This document shows positions 7,251 to 13,796 of a stretch of 17,980 nucleotides of DNA, piece after piece (the stretch's first letter is position 1; each line of letters opens with the position of its first letter). Under the pieces are notes generated by a model. The model saw nothing but the letters and a program-made list of their open reading frames with translations. It did not search any database and was not told where the DNA came from. A program made the position numbers and the translations under genes. Source of the stretch: an uncultured bacterium (GTDB lineage Bacteria; Patescibacteriota; Microgenomatia; UBA1400; PJMF01); NCBI GenBank assembly GCA_903959355.1, contig CAJBWJ010000069.1, positions 1-17,980 on the forward strand, given 5' to 3'.

Positions 7251-9007
7251 TGTTGAACTAATTGTGGATCGACTTCACGCCAGTTGCTAACACTAGCCTT
7301 GAGCTTGGTTGGCCAATTAGCTAAGAAATCAGGACGATAAATGAAGTTCTCAATAGCTTGATTATTGTTTAAGATTGGTCCAGAAGCCCCATCATTAAAA
7401 GTGCGATCTAGGTTAACTCCTGTCCAACCAATAAAGGTTCCGGAGCCAATGAATTTTTTATCTGGAGGAGCTATGCCGACAGCTAATTTAGACATAATAG
7501 TCAGAGTGCCGTCTGCAATAAAAACGCCTTCCAAATTACTATTAGCTGTGGAAACAGCTGGTACAGTTGGAACGCTTGGGAAAAGCTCATAACCAACTGA
7601 TGGTGTAATTGAGATGTTGCCAGTGACAAAGAAAGCTAAAAAGCCACCTTTATCAACACTGGTGATTTTGAGATTGGTGTCATTCGGATTGGTATCATTG
7701 ATTGTCAGATCGCCATCGACAAAAACTATTAATTTTTGGCTACTGGTTAAATTAAATCCTTGAGTTTCTGCAATAACAACATCGCCATTAATTCTGACAT
7801 AATTAATGTCGTTAGCACTCCACCAAGCACTACTGGTCCAATCGCTAAAGAGTGGTTCAAAGACTTCTCCATTGCCAATTTGCTGTACTGAGTTCTCGGC
7901 TAATTTATAAAAATAATCATAAGATAACTGAGCTAGATCAGTTGATACACCATAAGAATTAACATTACTTGGTCTATCTGCCAGATTAAAATATGAGTGA
8001 TAAAAAGTACTAGAGGCGTTACTTATAATATTATTAGAACTGTCAGTGTTAGATATAGGAAATCCGCTAGAAGTTTTATTGGTGGAGCCAGCTTGTGGAA
8101 CTAATAAAGCAGCTTGACAGTTGCCATCAGCTAAACAGAAACTATATGGAACAGGACTGTTGACGTTAGTTTTGGCAAATAGATTTCCGCCAAAAACCTG
8201 AAACCAAGAATCACTGGAAAGATTATATTTTTTGACGTAGAAATTGACATTATTTCCAGGAGCAGTTACTCCGGAATAACTGCAATAATATGGGTTGTTT
8301 GGATCTGCTGCTGCTGGACAAGAACAAACATAATTATCACCGCCAGTTTGACCTGATAAATCCAATGCAACGGTGTAGTTATTGCCGGCGTATTCCATAT
8401 TTATTGAGTAGTCACTTTCAGTCATGGTTGGTGAATATGTATACGTACTACTGATTCCAAACATAGATAAGCCTGCAATTGCTAATGGTGAGCTGGCAGA
8501 TTGACTGCAGTATGAACCGCTAGCTGCAGCATTTACGTCCAAATTGATGCTGCCAGAAATAGGAACATCTCCTGGAAGAATGGGACCACTTGGAACAGTC
8601 AACGGAGCTGCTGGACCACCTTCGGGATTACCTGTATTAGGGGTTGCAGTAGGCACTGAATTCTCACAAACGCCAATGTAGTTATAGCATTCAACAACTT
8701 TGTTTACAGTGGTCAGTGGATCGCAAGTATTCTTACAAATGGTAGTCGAATTTCCAGATGGATTCCAGTAAGTGCCTGTTGTTCCAACTACATATGAGCC
8801 AGAGGCGCCAGCATTGTCTTCACATGTGATTCTTATGCCTTGCCCTCCAGGACAACTAAACCATGCTGAGGATGTAAAAGTTGCTTCTGGACAGTTTCTA
8901 CATAATTCTCCACAAAGACAAGCTTGAACAGTGCTAGTTCCCTTAAGGAAAAACATTATAAAAAACAAAAAAAACAGTTTAATATTAATATTTTTATTTA
9001 ATCGCAT
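7247..9007 (-). CDS. Large secreted Cys-rich protein with beta-solenoid-like C-terminus
   Basis: I do not recognise a named family for this 586-residue protein. Residues 1-29 are a signal peptide: a basic start, an FF-rich hydrophobic core and TVQA before Cys30, which fits signal peptidase I; a lipoprotein site is less likely because Gln is at -2. Sixteen cysteines all lie within residues 30-297 (clusters at 30-39, 91-114 and 228-242), suggesting disulfide-stabilised small domains. Pro/Gly-rich linkers lie at 117-150. Residues 400-530 repeat short strands of the form hydrophobic-GD/DG-hydrophobic (NGDVVIAE, VDGDLTIND, VTGNISIT, ADGTLTIM, GSGTFIGW), which looks like a beta-helix. The end has FIYRPDFLANWP and NWREV. 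Position with a prepilin and anchored proteins suggests an adhesin or pilus-tip role (inference). Confidence 0.75.
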   Translation of the reverse strand: MRLNKNINIKLFFLFFIMFFLKGTSTVQACLCGELCRNCPEATFTSSAWFSCPGGQGIRITCEDNAGASGSYVVGTTGTYWNPSGNSTTICKNTCDPLTTVNKVVECYNYIGVCENSVPTATPNTGNPEGGPAAPLTVPSGPILPGDVPISGSINLDVNAAASGSYCSQSASSPLAIAGLSMFGISSTYTYSPTMTESDYSINMEYAGNNYTVALDLSGQTGGDNYVCSCPAAADPNNPYYCSYSGVTAPGNNVNFYVKKYNLSSDSWFQVFGGNLFAKTNVNSPVPYSFCLADGNCQAALLVPQAGSTNKTSSGFPISNTDSSNNIISNASSTFYHSYFNLADRPSNVNSYGVSTDLAQLSYDYFYKLAENSVQQIGNGEVFEPLFSDWTSSAWWSANDINYVRINGDVVIAETQGFNLTSSQKLIVFVDGDLTINDTNPNDTNLKITSVDKGGFLAFFVTGNISITPSVGYELFPSVPTVPAVSTANSNLEGVFIADGTLTIMSKLAVGIAPPDKKFIGSGTFIGWTGVNLDRTFNDGASGPILNNNQAIENFIYRPDFLANWPTKLKASVSNWREVDPQLVQQ

Positions 9008-9588
9008 AAGCCAATCGTTATTATTTTTTTAATATAATTTGTTTTTGTCTTATCAAAATCTTGAGTGAGTTGAACAAATAAATAAGTGTCTGTGTTTGCT
9101 TCTTGAATGAATTTACCAAAATTAATAACTTTTTCACCGATAATGTTTAAAACTTGTCCATCTTTGACTGGGAAAGTTAAGCTTTGTGTTAATATTTCCT
9201 CGCCAGTTTTTGGCACAATAGTGATTTTTGGGGCGCAATAGATAATTTTGCTGACAGGAGCTTTGAGATTTACTGTTTCAAATTGTGAACCCATGGTAAA
9301 TGGCAGTAATGATTTAATCACTATATCCCCGTTTTTTTCGTCATAGTGATCAAAGTAGCCACGAAGCAGGGACATATTATTAAAGCCATCTTTATTGGAA
9401 CTTTTATCTAGCTCTTCACGATTGATTCTAGGTATATTTTGAATATTTTCCCATTTACCTGACTCGCCATTGTAGACAAGAGTAGGAGAATTAACGTTTT
9501 TGGAGTTTTTACTGAAATTTTTGTAAGAAATGAGTCCAACGCTACCGATAATAACTGTAACTAAAACAATGACAAATAACTTCCTCAT
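8998..9588 (-). CDS. Membrane-anchored protein of unknown function
   Basis: I do not recognise this 196-residue protein. Residues 3-21 are a single hydrophobic segment after MRK, so it is either anchored or secreted, with the remainder outside. The extracellular part is mixed charged and beta-rich in appearance, with two cysteines (118 and 195, the latter two residues from the end), which could form one disulfide. The gene starts a transcript of its own: a promoter lies immediately upstream with its -10 box 9 bases before the ATG. The stop overlaps the start of the 586-residue secreted protein gene by 10 bases, so the two are likely coupled and may act together at the surface. A role as assembly factor or partner is inference. 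Confidence 0.65.
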   Translation of the reverse strand: MRKLFVIVLVTVIIGSVGLISYKNFSKNSKNVNSPTLVYNGESGKWENIQNIPRINREELDKSSNKDGFNNMSLLRGYFDHYDEKNGDIVIKSLLPFTMGSQFETVNLKAPVSKIIYCAPKITIVPKTGEEILTQSLTFPVKDGQVLNIIGEKVINFGKFIQEANTDTYLFVQLTQDFDKTKTNYIKKIITIGLCD

Positions 9589-9597
9589 ACAACAATT

Positions 9598-9627
9598 AGT
9601 CTAACACTTTTTTTCTATGTGATGCAA
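9598..9627 (-). promoter_or_regulatory. Sigma70-type promoter, predicted near-leaderless transcript
   Basis: On the minus strand TTGCAT (9627-9622) and TAGACT (9603-9598) are 18 bases apart. Only 9 bases separate the -10 box from the ATG at 9588, so transcription would start about 2-4 bases before the start codon. There is no Shine-Dalgarno sequence. It would drive the 196-residue protein, the 586-residue surface protein and the minus-strand pilin. Confidence 0.5.
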
Positions 9628-9637
9628 GAATGGTTTT

Positions 9638-11353
9638 TTACTGCTTCTTAATAAAAATCGGTGCTGCCAAAATAATATTACCATCACCTGGCATACGTTG
9701 ATTTAAAGCATTATTGGAAGAGTTTGCTGCTGAGCCAGTATCTTGAAGTTCATCAATACTTGCTAAGTTATATTGATCCCATACTAGCTGTTGTTGTTTT
9801 GGCACGCTAACATAATGAACTGCACCGGCCTCAAACTTTTTTATCATGTCAGTACTACGTAATTCTAAGCTTGAATCTACGTCTAGAGTTTCACCTTCAT
9901 TTCCGAGATAAGTGCTTGGAGCTGGTCCATCCATTGTCCTAATACCATATGTTGGATTACCTGCTGCGTCAGTTTTAACAAACAATATATCCAAACAGGG
10001 GTATTCACTCCAACCACCTTGATTAGATACTACTCTAGAGACAGTATCATCCATTAGGATTCCTGGAATGAAGACGAATTCTGCATTGAGTTCGAACGCT
10101 CTTTTCCAATAAGTATTCGCATCTCCAGCTCCTTTTCCGATCACCTCTGGCAAATCGATTAATCCAATTTCATAGTTGGTTTTGTCAACCCTTAAATTCC
10201 AATCTACACCGGCAGAATTTGGTGAAGTTACTAATTTTCCACTAGTATCGATATACTGTAAGTTGCCAGTTCCCGGCTCTACGTTTATTTTTACAAACAT
10301 TTCTAGGGCATTTTGATCAATAATGGCTTTGTTTTCTGCATAAGTACCTGGTAGTTTAACCATATTATTTTTTGTGATATTAAAATATAGGACGACTGGA
10401 GCTTTAGTTTTATTATCAAAACTTTCTACCCAAATAGCTTTTCTGCCCACATGATTATTCATTTCGTCAATAAAAGCAGAATATTCTTCTGGAGACATGT
10501 TGGCTGGAAATTCAATTTTTCCTGCTGCAAAAGCATCAACTTTTTCTTTCAAAGTCATGGCTTTTTCTGTAGCAGTTGGACTTGGTTCTGCTGTAGCCGT
10601 AGCTGTACCAGTAGCTTGCACAGTTGCAACTGCAGCTTCAGTGGCTCCTACTGGAGCAGCAGTAACTTCACCTGCTTGAGGAGTGCTTGGGTTTGCGGCA
10701 TCAGGCTTTGGAGTAGGAGCAGCAGAACATGCTGCTAATACCAGAATAAAAAGCACTGCGAGTGGAACGAATCTTAGAATTCCATTTGGCAATCTATCAA
10801 TGATGGCAAAAGCAAAATCTTCGATCTTTTTAAAAGGTTTGGCCATGGCTTCTATTTGTAATTTCCAGATGGCTGCAGTTAGCTCCCATTCACTCATTGG
10901 TCTGTCTTTTTTAGCTTCTTCTTTTTGAGCTTTTGCGGCTATTGCACGTTGTTCAATTCTTGCTCTAATTTTGTTTTTTGCTGCTTCGTTAATTTTGTGA
11001 CTAAGTTCAAGTTCAGCATCAAGTCTAGTTAAATATCTCTGGCTGTTTAATTCTCTTTGGATTGTTTGCTGGGTAGCGAGTCGACTAAATTGCAGTAATG
11101 ACTCTAACTCTTTTCTTTTTAAGTTGGCGTTTTTGCCAGCGAGTTCATCCAAGAATTTATTATCTTCTTTGCTAAAAACTTCTGGTTTTTCCTTTGAATT
11201 GCCTAAAGCTCTAGCTTTTAAATCGTACTTATTCTTCTCTCCAGTAAAAGCGTTCCTGGTTCGGTTCATTGATTCATATCTGCTAGCTTCTTGTCTGCCA
11301 AAAGTGTTTTCTTTTCCCATTTGATTTGTTCTTTCTTTGCTATATTTTGCCAC
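9638..11353 (-). CDS. Large protein with cytoplasmic helical N-terminus, mid-protein TM/lipobox-like segment and extracellular domain
   Basis: The protein has 571 residues and no recognised family. Residues 1-190 are highly charged and mostly helical (Lys/Glu/Arg/Gln-rich, no signal peptide). One hydrophobic segment follows at about 192-208 and ends in LVLAAC (Cys209), which looks exactly like a bacterial lipoprotein lipobox but in mid-protein. A low-complexity Ala/Pro/Thr linker spans 210-265, typical of surface proteins, and then a probably globular domain (270-571). The predicted topology is N-in, C-out. The longest frame starts at GTG 11353, about 30 bases after a good promoter; an ATG at 11320 (residue 12) and an internal Met170 are alternative starts, and Met170 would give a conventional-looking lipoprotein. 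It is followed by a separate promoter for the downstream gene. Confidence 0.7.
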   Translation of the reverse strand: MAKYSKERTNQMGKENTFGRQEASRYESMNRTRNAFTGEKNKYDLKARALGNSKEKPEVFSKEDNKFLDELAGKNANLKRKELESLLQFSRLATQQTIQRELNSQRYLTRLDAELELSHKINEAAKNKIRARIEQRAIAAKAQKEEAKKDRPMSEWELTAAIWKLQIEAMAKPFKKIEDFAFAIIDRLPNGILRFVPLAVLFILVLAACSAAPTPKPDAANPSTPQAGEVTAAPVGATEAAVATVQATGTATATAEPSPTATEKAMTLKEKVDAFAAGKIEFPANMSPEEYSAFIDEMNNHVGRKAIWVESFDNKTKAPVVLYFNITKNNMVKLPGTYAENKAIIDQNALEMFVKINVEPGTGNLQYIDTSGKLVTSPNSAGVDWNLRVDKTNYEIGLIDLPEVIGKGAGDANTYWKRAFELNAEFVFIPGILMDDTVSRVVSNQGGWSEYPCLDILFVKTDAAGNPTYGIRTMDGPAPSTYLGNEGETLDVDSSLELRSTDMIKKFEAGAVHYVSVPKQQQLVWDQYNLASIDELQDTGSAANSSNNALNQRMPGDGNIILAAPIFIKKQ

Positions 11354-11389
11354 AAAGACAAGGGTTAATAATAACCACTCGATAGCGGA

Positions 11390-11418
11390 ATTGTATCCAC
11401 ATCCTATAGTTTAGTCAA
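11390..11418 (-). promoter_or_regulatory. Sigma70-type promoter for the 571-residue protein gene
   Basis: On the minus strand TTGACT (11418-11413, 5 of 6) and TACAAT (11395-11390, 5 of 6) have the optimal 17-base spacer. The leader would be about 30 bases before the GTG at 11353 and includes a small inverted repeat, GGTTA/TAACC (11363-11376), which could be an operator or a leader hairpin. The -35 box is 3 bases from the -35 box of the divergent rpmF promoter. Confidence 0.65.
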
Positions 11419-11421
11419 ATA

Positions 11422-11450
11422 TTGCACTTATCTAGTAGACCGGGTATAAT
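11422..11450 (+). promoter_or_regulatory. Near-consensus sigma70-type promoter for rpmF and the cluster behind it
   Basis: TTGCAC (11422-11427) and a perfect TATAAT (11445-11450) are 17 bases apart, the best promoter match in the window. The predicted leader to the rpmF ATG at 11489 is about 32 bases and contains an AAGGA ribosome-binding site. This strength fits a ribosomal protein gene. It lies back to back with the minus-strand promoter at 11390-11418. Confidence 0.75.
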
Positions 11451-11488
11451 CCTTCTTTTCTAACAGAAAACTATATTAAGGAAATCCT

Positions 11489-11644
11489 ATGGGTGCACTA
11501 CCAAAGAATAAAATTACCAGAGTAGAACAAGGCAAACGCCGTGCTGGTAACAAAGCAAATGTCAAAAAAGATCCTAAAGTAATTGCTATTCCTTTGCACA
11601 AGCAAAGTTTCGTAGCTAATATGCTCAAGAATCTAGGCCTTTAA
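11489..11644 (+). CDS. rpmF: Short ribosomal protein L32-like protein (RpmF), no zinc ribbon
   Basis: A basic 51-residue protein: it starts MGALPKNKIT and has RVEQGKRRAGNKANVKK, like the N-terminal PKxKxTxxxxGKRRA part of bacterial L32. It has no cysteines at all, so the zinc ribbon of the usual 55-60 residue L32 is missing. The rpmF-acpP-rnc neighbourhood, common in bacteria, supports the call, as do a strong promoter and AAGGA 6 bases before the ATG. A hairpin follows immediately. It could be another small ribosomal or nucleic-acid-binding protein, but context and N-terminal pattern favour L32. Confidence 0.68.
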   Translation: MGALPKNKITRVEQGKRRAGNKANVKKDPKVIAIPLHKQSFVANMLKNLGL

Positions 11645-11678
11645 AAGCCTTATTTTGCCTATTGAAAAAAGGCTTTTT
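11643..11678 (+). terminator. Intrinsic terminator or attenuator after rpmF
   Basis: AAAAGCCTT (11643-11651) pairs perfectly with AAGGCTTTT (11669-11677), a 9-bp stem with a 17-base loop, and the 3' arm ends in a T run (11674-11678). It starts within the rpmF stop codon. Because nusB has no other clear promoter and begins 24 bases later, it may act as a partial terminator that makes rpmF mRNA more abundant than the downstream genes. Confidence 0.55.
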
Positions 11679-11701
11679 CTCCCCTAGTCTACTGGTTATC
11701 T

Positions 11702-12148
11702 ATGTATTTTTTAGATGATGATTCTTTAGTTGAACATGATGCCCGCCATGAGCGCCGTGTTTTTTTAATGCAGATGCTTTTTGCCCATACTTTTGAAGAG
11801 CAAGATCAGCAGTATCTCGATCCAGAATTAGTCGCTCCAGAAGATGCTAAATTGCTCAATGAAATTAAATTAGCAGCGCCCTCAATCGATGAAGAAATTG
11901 CCCTACATGCTCCAGAAAGACCACTTTCTGAGATCAATAGAGTCGATTTGTCAGTAATGCGCCTGATCATTTTTGAAAGCCGTTTTCAAAAAACCCCAAA
12001 GAAAGTCTTAGTTGATGAAGCTGTTGAATTAGCCAAGGAATTTGGTTCTGAAACATCGGCCAAATTTGTCAATGGAGTTCTTGGAAAAATTTTATTTAAA
12101 GAAACTGATATTGAAGAAGTAAAGGAAGAAGAAAATGGCAAAAATTGA
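11702..12148 (+). CDS. nusB: Transcription antitermination factor NusB
   Basis: A 148-residue, all-helical-looking protein matching NusB, which with NusE (S10) binds boxA RNA in rRNA antitermination. The N-terminal helix carries RHERRVFLMQMLFAHTF (family: RRxARExALQxLYQ), the middle has SIDEEIALHAP and INRVDLSVMRLIIFE (family: LxRLxxVDRxILRLAxYE), and the C-terminal signature is DEAVELAKEFG...SAKFVNGVLGKI, which is diagnostic. Compared with a typical 130-150 residue NusB it is complete, with about 14 extra acidic residues at the N-terminus and an acidic tail (133-148). No ribosome-binding site is seen before the ATG. The end overlaps the ACP-like gene by 14 bases. Confidence 0.9.
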   Translation: MYFLDDDSLVEHDARHERRVFLMQMLFAHTFEEQDQQYLDPELVAPEDAKLLNEIKLAAPSIDEEIALHAPERPLSEINRVDLSVMRLIIFESRFQKTPKKVLVDEAVELAKEFGSETSAKFVNGVLGKILFKETDIEEVKEEENGKN

Positions 12149-12413
12149 TCAAGAAGTTTTTAATAAGTTAAGACAATTGCTGGTTGATATAACTGGTAAT
12201 GATATTGAAGAAGTAGTGCCTGATGCTGATCTTGAAGAAGATCTTGGTCTAAATCTAGACATTGATCTTAGTCGCTTGGTAGATCGCATCAATCAAGAAT
12301 TTGAAATTGAACTAAACGAAAAAGTTGTTTTTAAAGAATTGACCGAAGAAGCTCATCACGCTAGCGTGGCTGAATTAGCCAAATTAGTTTATGATGAATA
12401 TGAACTAGGATAG
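12135..12413 (+). CDS. Acyl carrier protein-like protein lacking the phosphopantetheine serine
   Basis: A small acidic protein of 92 residues with the length and pattern of an acyl carrier protein: an N-terminal helix VFNKLRQLLVDITG, the loop PDADLEEDLGL, then a helix, an FEIEL segment and a final helix SVAELAKLVYDEY. In normal ACPs the motif is DLGxDSLxxxEL, and the Ser takes 4'-phosphopantetheine. Here it reads DLGLNLDIDLSRLVDRI, with no Ser in the DSL position and one extra residue; the nearest Ser is five places later. It is therefore unlikely to carry an acyl chain in the usual way. AAGGAAG with a 6-base spacer precedes the ATG. The location between nusB and rnc matches the common acpP-rnc linkage. 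Confidence 0.8.
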   Translation: MAKIDQEVFNKLRQLLVDITGNDIEEVVPDADLEEDLGLNLDIDLSRLVDRINQEFEIELNEKVVFKELTEEAHHASVAELAKLVYDEYELG

Positions 12414-12415
12414 TC

Positions 12416-13081
12416 ATGATTTTGGATTTCAAAAACAAAGATTTACTCATTACTGCTCTCTCCCATCGCAGTTCTCTCAATGAAAAAACTCAGTCTGGCA
12501 CAACTGCAATAGAATCTAACGAACGCTTGGAATTTCTTGGCGATGCTGTGTTGGAATTGGCAGCTACTCTTTATCTCTATGAAAATCGACCAGGTGAAGA
12601 CGAAGGCAAATTAACTGCTTATCGTAGCGCTTTGGTGCGTACTGAAACTTTAGCTGCTTTAGCTCGTGAACTCAAACTTAACGAAGAAATGTTTCTTAGC
12701 AAAGGTGAAGAGCAAGGCGGCGGTCGTGAAAACGATAGTTTATTAGCTGATCTGGCAGAAGCCGTCATCGGCGCCATGTATCTTGATCAAGGCTTTGGAG
12801 CAGCGCAAGATTTTTTAGCTAAGCATTTATTTCCTAAATTCAGCGACATTTTGCAAAACAAAAGTTATAAAGATCAAAAAAGCTTGTTGCAAGAAGAAGT
12901 TCAAGCTCGTTCTCTGAGTACTCCAATCTATCGCGTAATCAAGGCAATCGGTCCTGATCATAACAAGGAATTTACCATTGAAGTTTTAGTTGACGATGAA
13001 GTTTGGGGTGTCGGAGTTGGTCACAGTAAACAAATTGCCCAGCAGGCAGCAGCCACCGCAGCACTTAAAAAGATCACTTGA
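12416..13081 (+). CDS. rnc: Ribonuclease III
   Basis: A double-strand-specific endoribonuclease of 221 residues, the normal length, that processes rRNA precursors and some mRNAs. The RNase III signature NERLEFLGDAVL is at 35-46, with catalytic Glu39 and Asp43. The second metal-binding pair is Asp112 and Glu115 in LLADLAEAVIGAMYLD. A double-stranded-RNA-binding domain follows at about 152-221 and ends in the typical GVGxSKQIAQQAAATAALKKI helix. It starts 2 bases after the ACP-like gene and is probably translated from the same mRNA. The TGA stop overlaps the -35 box of the rpsP promoter. Confidence 0.97.
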   Translation: MILDFKNKDLLITALSHRSSLNEKTQSGTTAIESNERLEFLGDAVLELAATLYLYENRPGEDEGKLTAYRSALVRTETLAALARELKLNEEMFLSKGEEQGGGRENDSLLADLAEAVIGAMYLDQGFGAAQDFLAKHLFPKFSDILQNKSYKDQKSLLQEEVQARSLSTPIYRVIKAIGPDHNKEFTIEVLVDDEVWGVGVGHSKQIAQQAAATAALKKIT

Positions 13082-13106
13082 GATATTATCTATTTAAGGG
13101 TAAAAT
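13078..13106 (+). promoter_or_regulatory. Sigma70-type promoter for rpsP, predicted near-leaderless
   Basis: TTGAGA (13078-13083, overlapping the rnc stop) and TAAAAT (13101-13106, preceded by GG) are 17 bases apart. Only 9 bases lie between the -10 box and the rpsP ATG at 13116, so the 5' leader should be about 2-4 bases. No Shine-Dalgarno sequence is present in the gap. Confidence 0.55.
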
Positions 13107-13115
13107 ATCAGCTCT

Positions 13116-13544
13116 ATGTTAAAAATCAAACTTGCTAGATTCGGTAAAAAACATCAAGCCCACTATCGTATAGTGGTCAATGAGGCTCGTGACAAAAGAG
13201 ACGGTAGTTACACTGCTTTACTTGGTCATTATAGTCCTGTCGTTCCTAAGAAATTAGAAATTGACGTCAAAGCTTTCGAAGAATGGGTCAAAAAAGGTGC
13301 TCAGCCAACTGAAACTGTCGCTGCTCTTTTTAAGCGTTTTCAGTCAGGTAATCCTTTCCCAGTCAAAAAAGCTGGCATTTCTAAAAAAGCCAAAGCCAAA
13401 TTAGAAGCTGCTAAAAAAGAAACTGAATCTGTTAAAGAAGAGCCAGTAATTGAAGCCGTTGAAGCTCCAGTTGCCGAAGTCGCTGCTCCTGAAGTAGTTG
13501 CTGAAACTCCAGCTGAAACTAAATTAGAAGAAGTCAAAGCCTAA
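13116..13544 (+). CDS. rpsP: 30S ribosomal protein S16 with a low-complexity C-terminal tail
   Basis: Residues 1-85 are S16: MLKIKLARFGKKHQAHYRIV at the start, ARDKRDGSYTALLGHYSP, and KKGAQPTETVAALFKRF all match the conserved family pattern. The remaining 55 residues are a Lys/Ala/Glu/Pro/Val-rich tail first basic (87-105) and then acidic with APV/AEV-type repeats; such tails occur in some bacterial S16 proteins but are not part of the fold. S16 binds 16S rRNA and is needed for 30S assembly. khpA follows after 5 bases, the usual rpsP-khpA pairing. Confidence 0.97.
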   Translation: MLKIKLARFGKKHQAHYRIVVNEARDKRDGSYTALLGHYSPVVPKKLEIDVKAFEEWVKKGAQPTETVAALFKRFQSGNPFPVKKAGISKKAKAKLEAAKKETESVKEEPVIEAVEAPVAEVAAPEVVAETPAETKLEEVKA

Positions 13545-13549
13545 TTAAT

Positions 13550-13783
13550 ATGAAAAGTTTACTCGAATTCATTTTGCTTCGCATGGTCGAGCATCCAGAA
13601 GATTTAGAAATCACTGAAGTTGATGAAATGGGTTTAACTGTTTTTAAACTCAAATTGCATCCAGATGACATCGGTCGCGTTATTGGTCGTGGTGGTAACG
13701 TCATCAAGGCTATTCGCAAACTTTCTCAAGTTAGAGCTGTCAAAGATCATCTTCGCGTTCGTGTAGTTCTTCAAGAAGAATAA
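13550..13783 (+). CDS. khpA: KH-domain RNA-binding protein KhpA
   Basis: The 77-residue protein is a single type II KH domain, the normal KhpA size. The KH GxxG loop is at 46-49 (RVIGRGGNVIKAIR), between LHPDDIG and the helix that follows. It is adjacent to rpsP, the usual order in many bacteria. KhpA acts as a small RNA-binding protein with KhpB/Jag in Gram-positive species, affecting division and RNA metabolism; the partner is not in this window. It is the last plus-strand gene before convergent pilO. Only 13 bases lie between the two stop codons. Confidence 0.92.
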   Translation: MKSLLEFILLRMVEHPEDLEITEVDEMGLTVFKLKLHPDDIGRVIGRGGNVIKAIRKLSQVRAVKDHLRVRVVLQEE

Positions 13784-13796
13784 TTTCCCCAATTTT

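Noticed and set aside
8916..8924. Lipoprotein site at Cys30 of the 586-residue protein
   Set aside because: The -3 to -1 residues are VQA; Gln at -2 is unusual for a lipobox, and V-x-A fits signal peptidase I better. Not fully excluded.
10451..10928. Plus-strand open frames opposite the Ala/Pro/Thr linker region
   Set aside because: They are antisense to a low-complexity linker, where long shadow frames are expected, and they show no initiation signals or family pattern.
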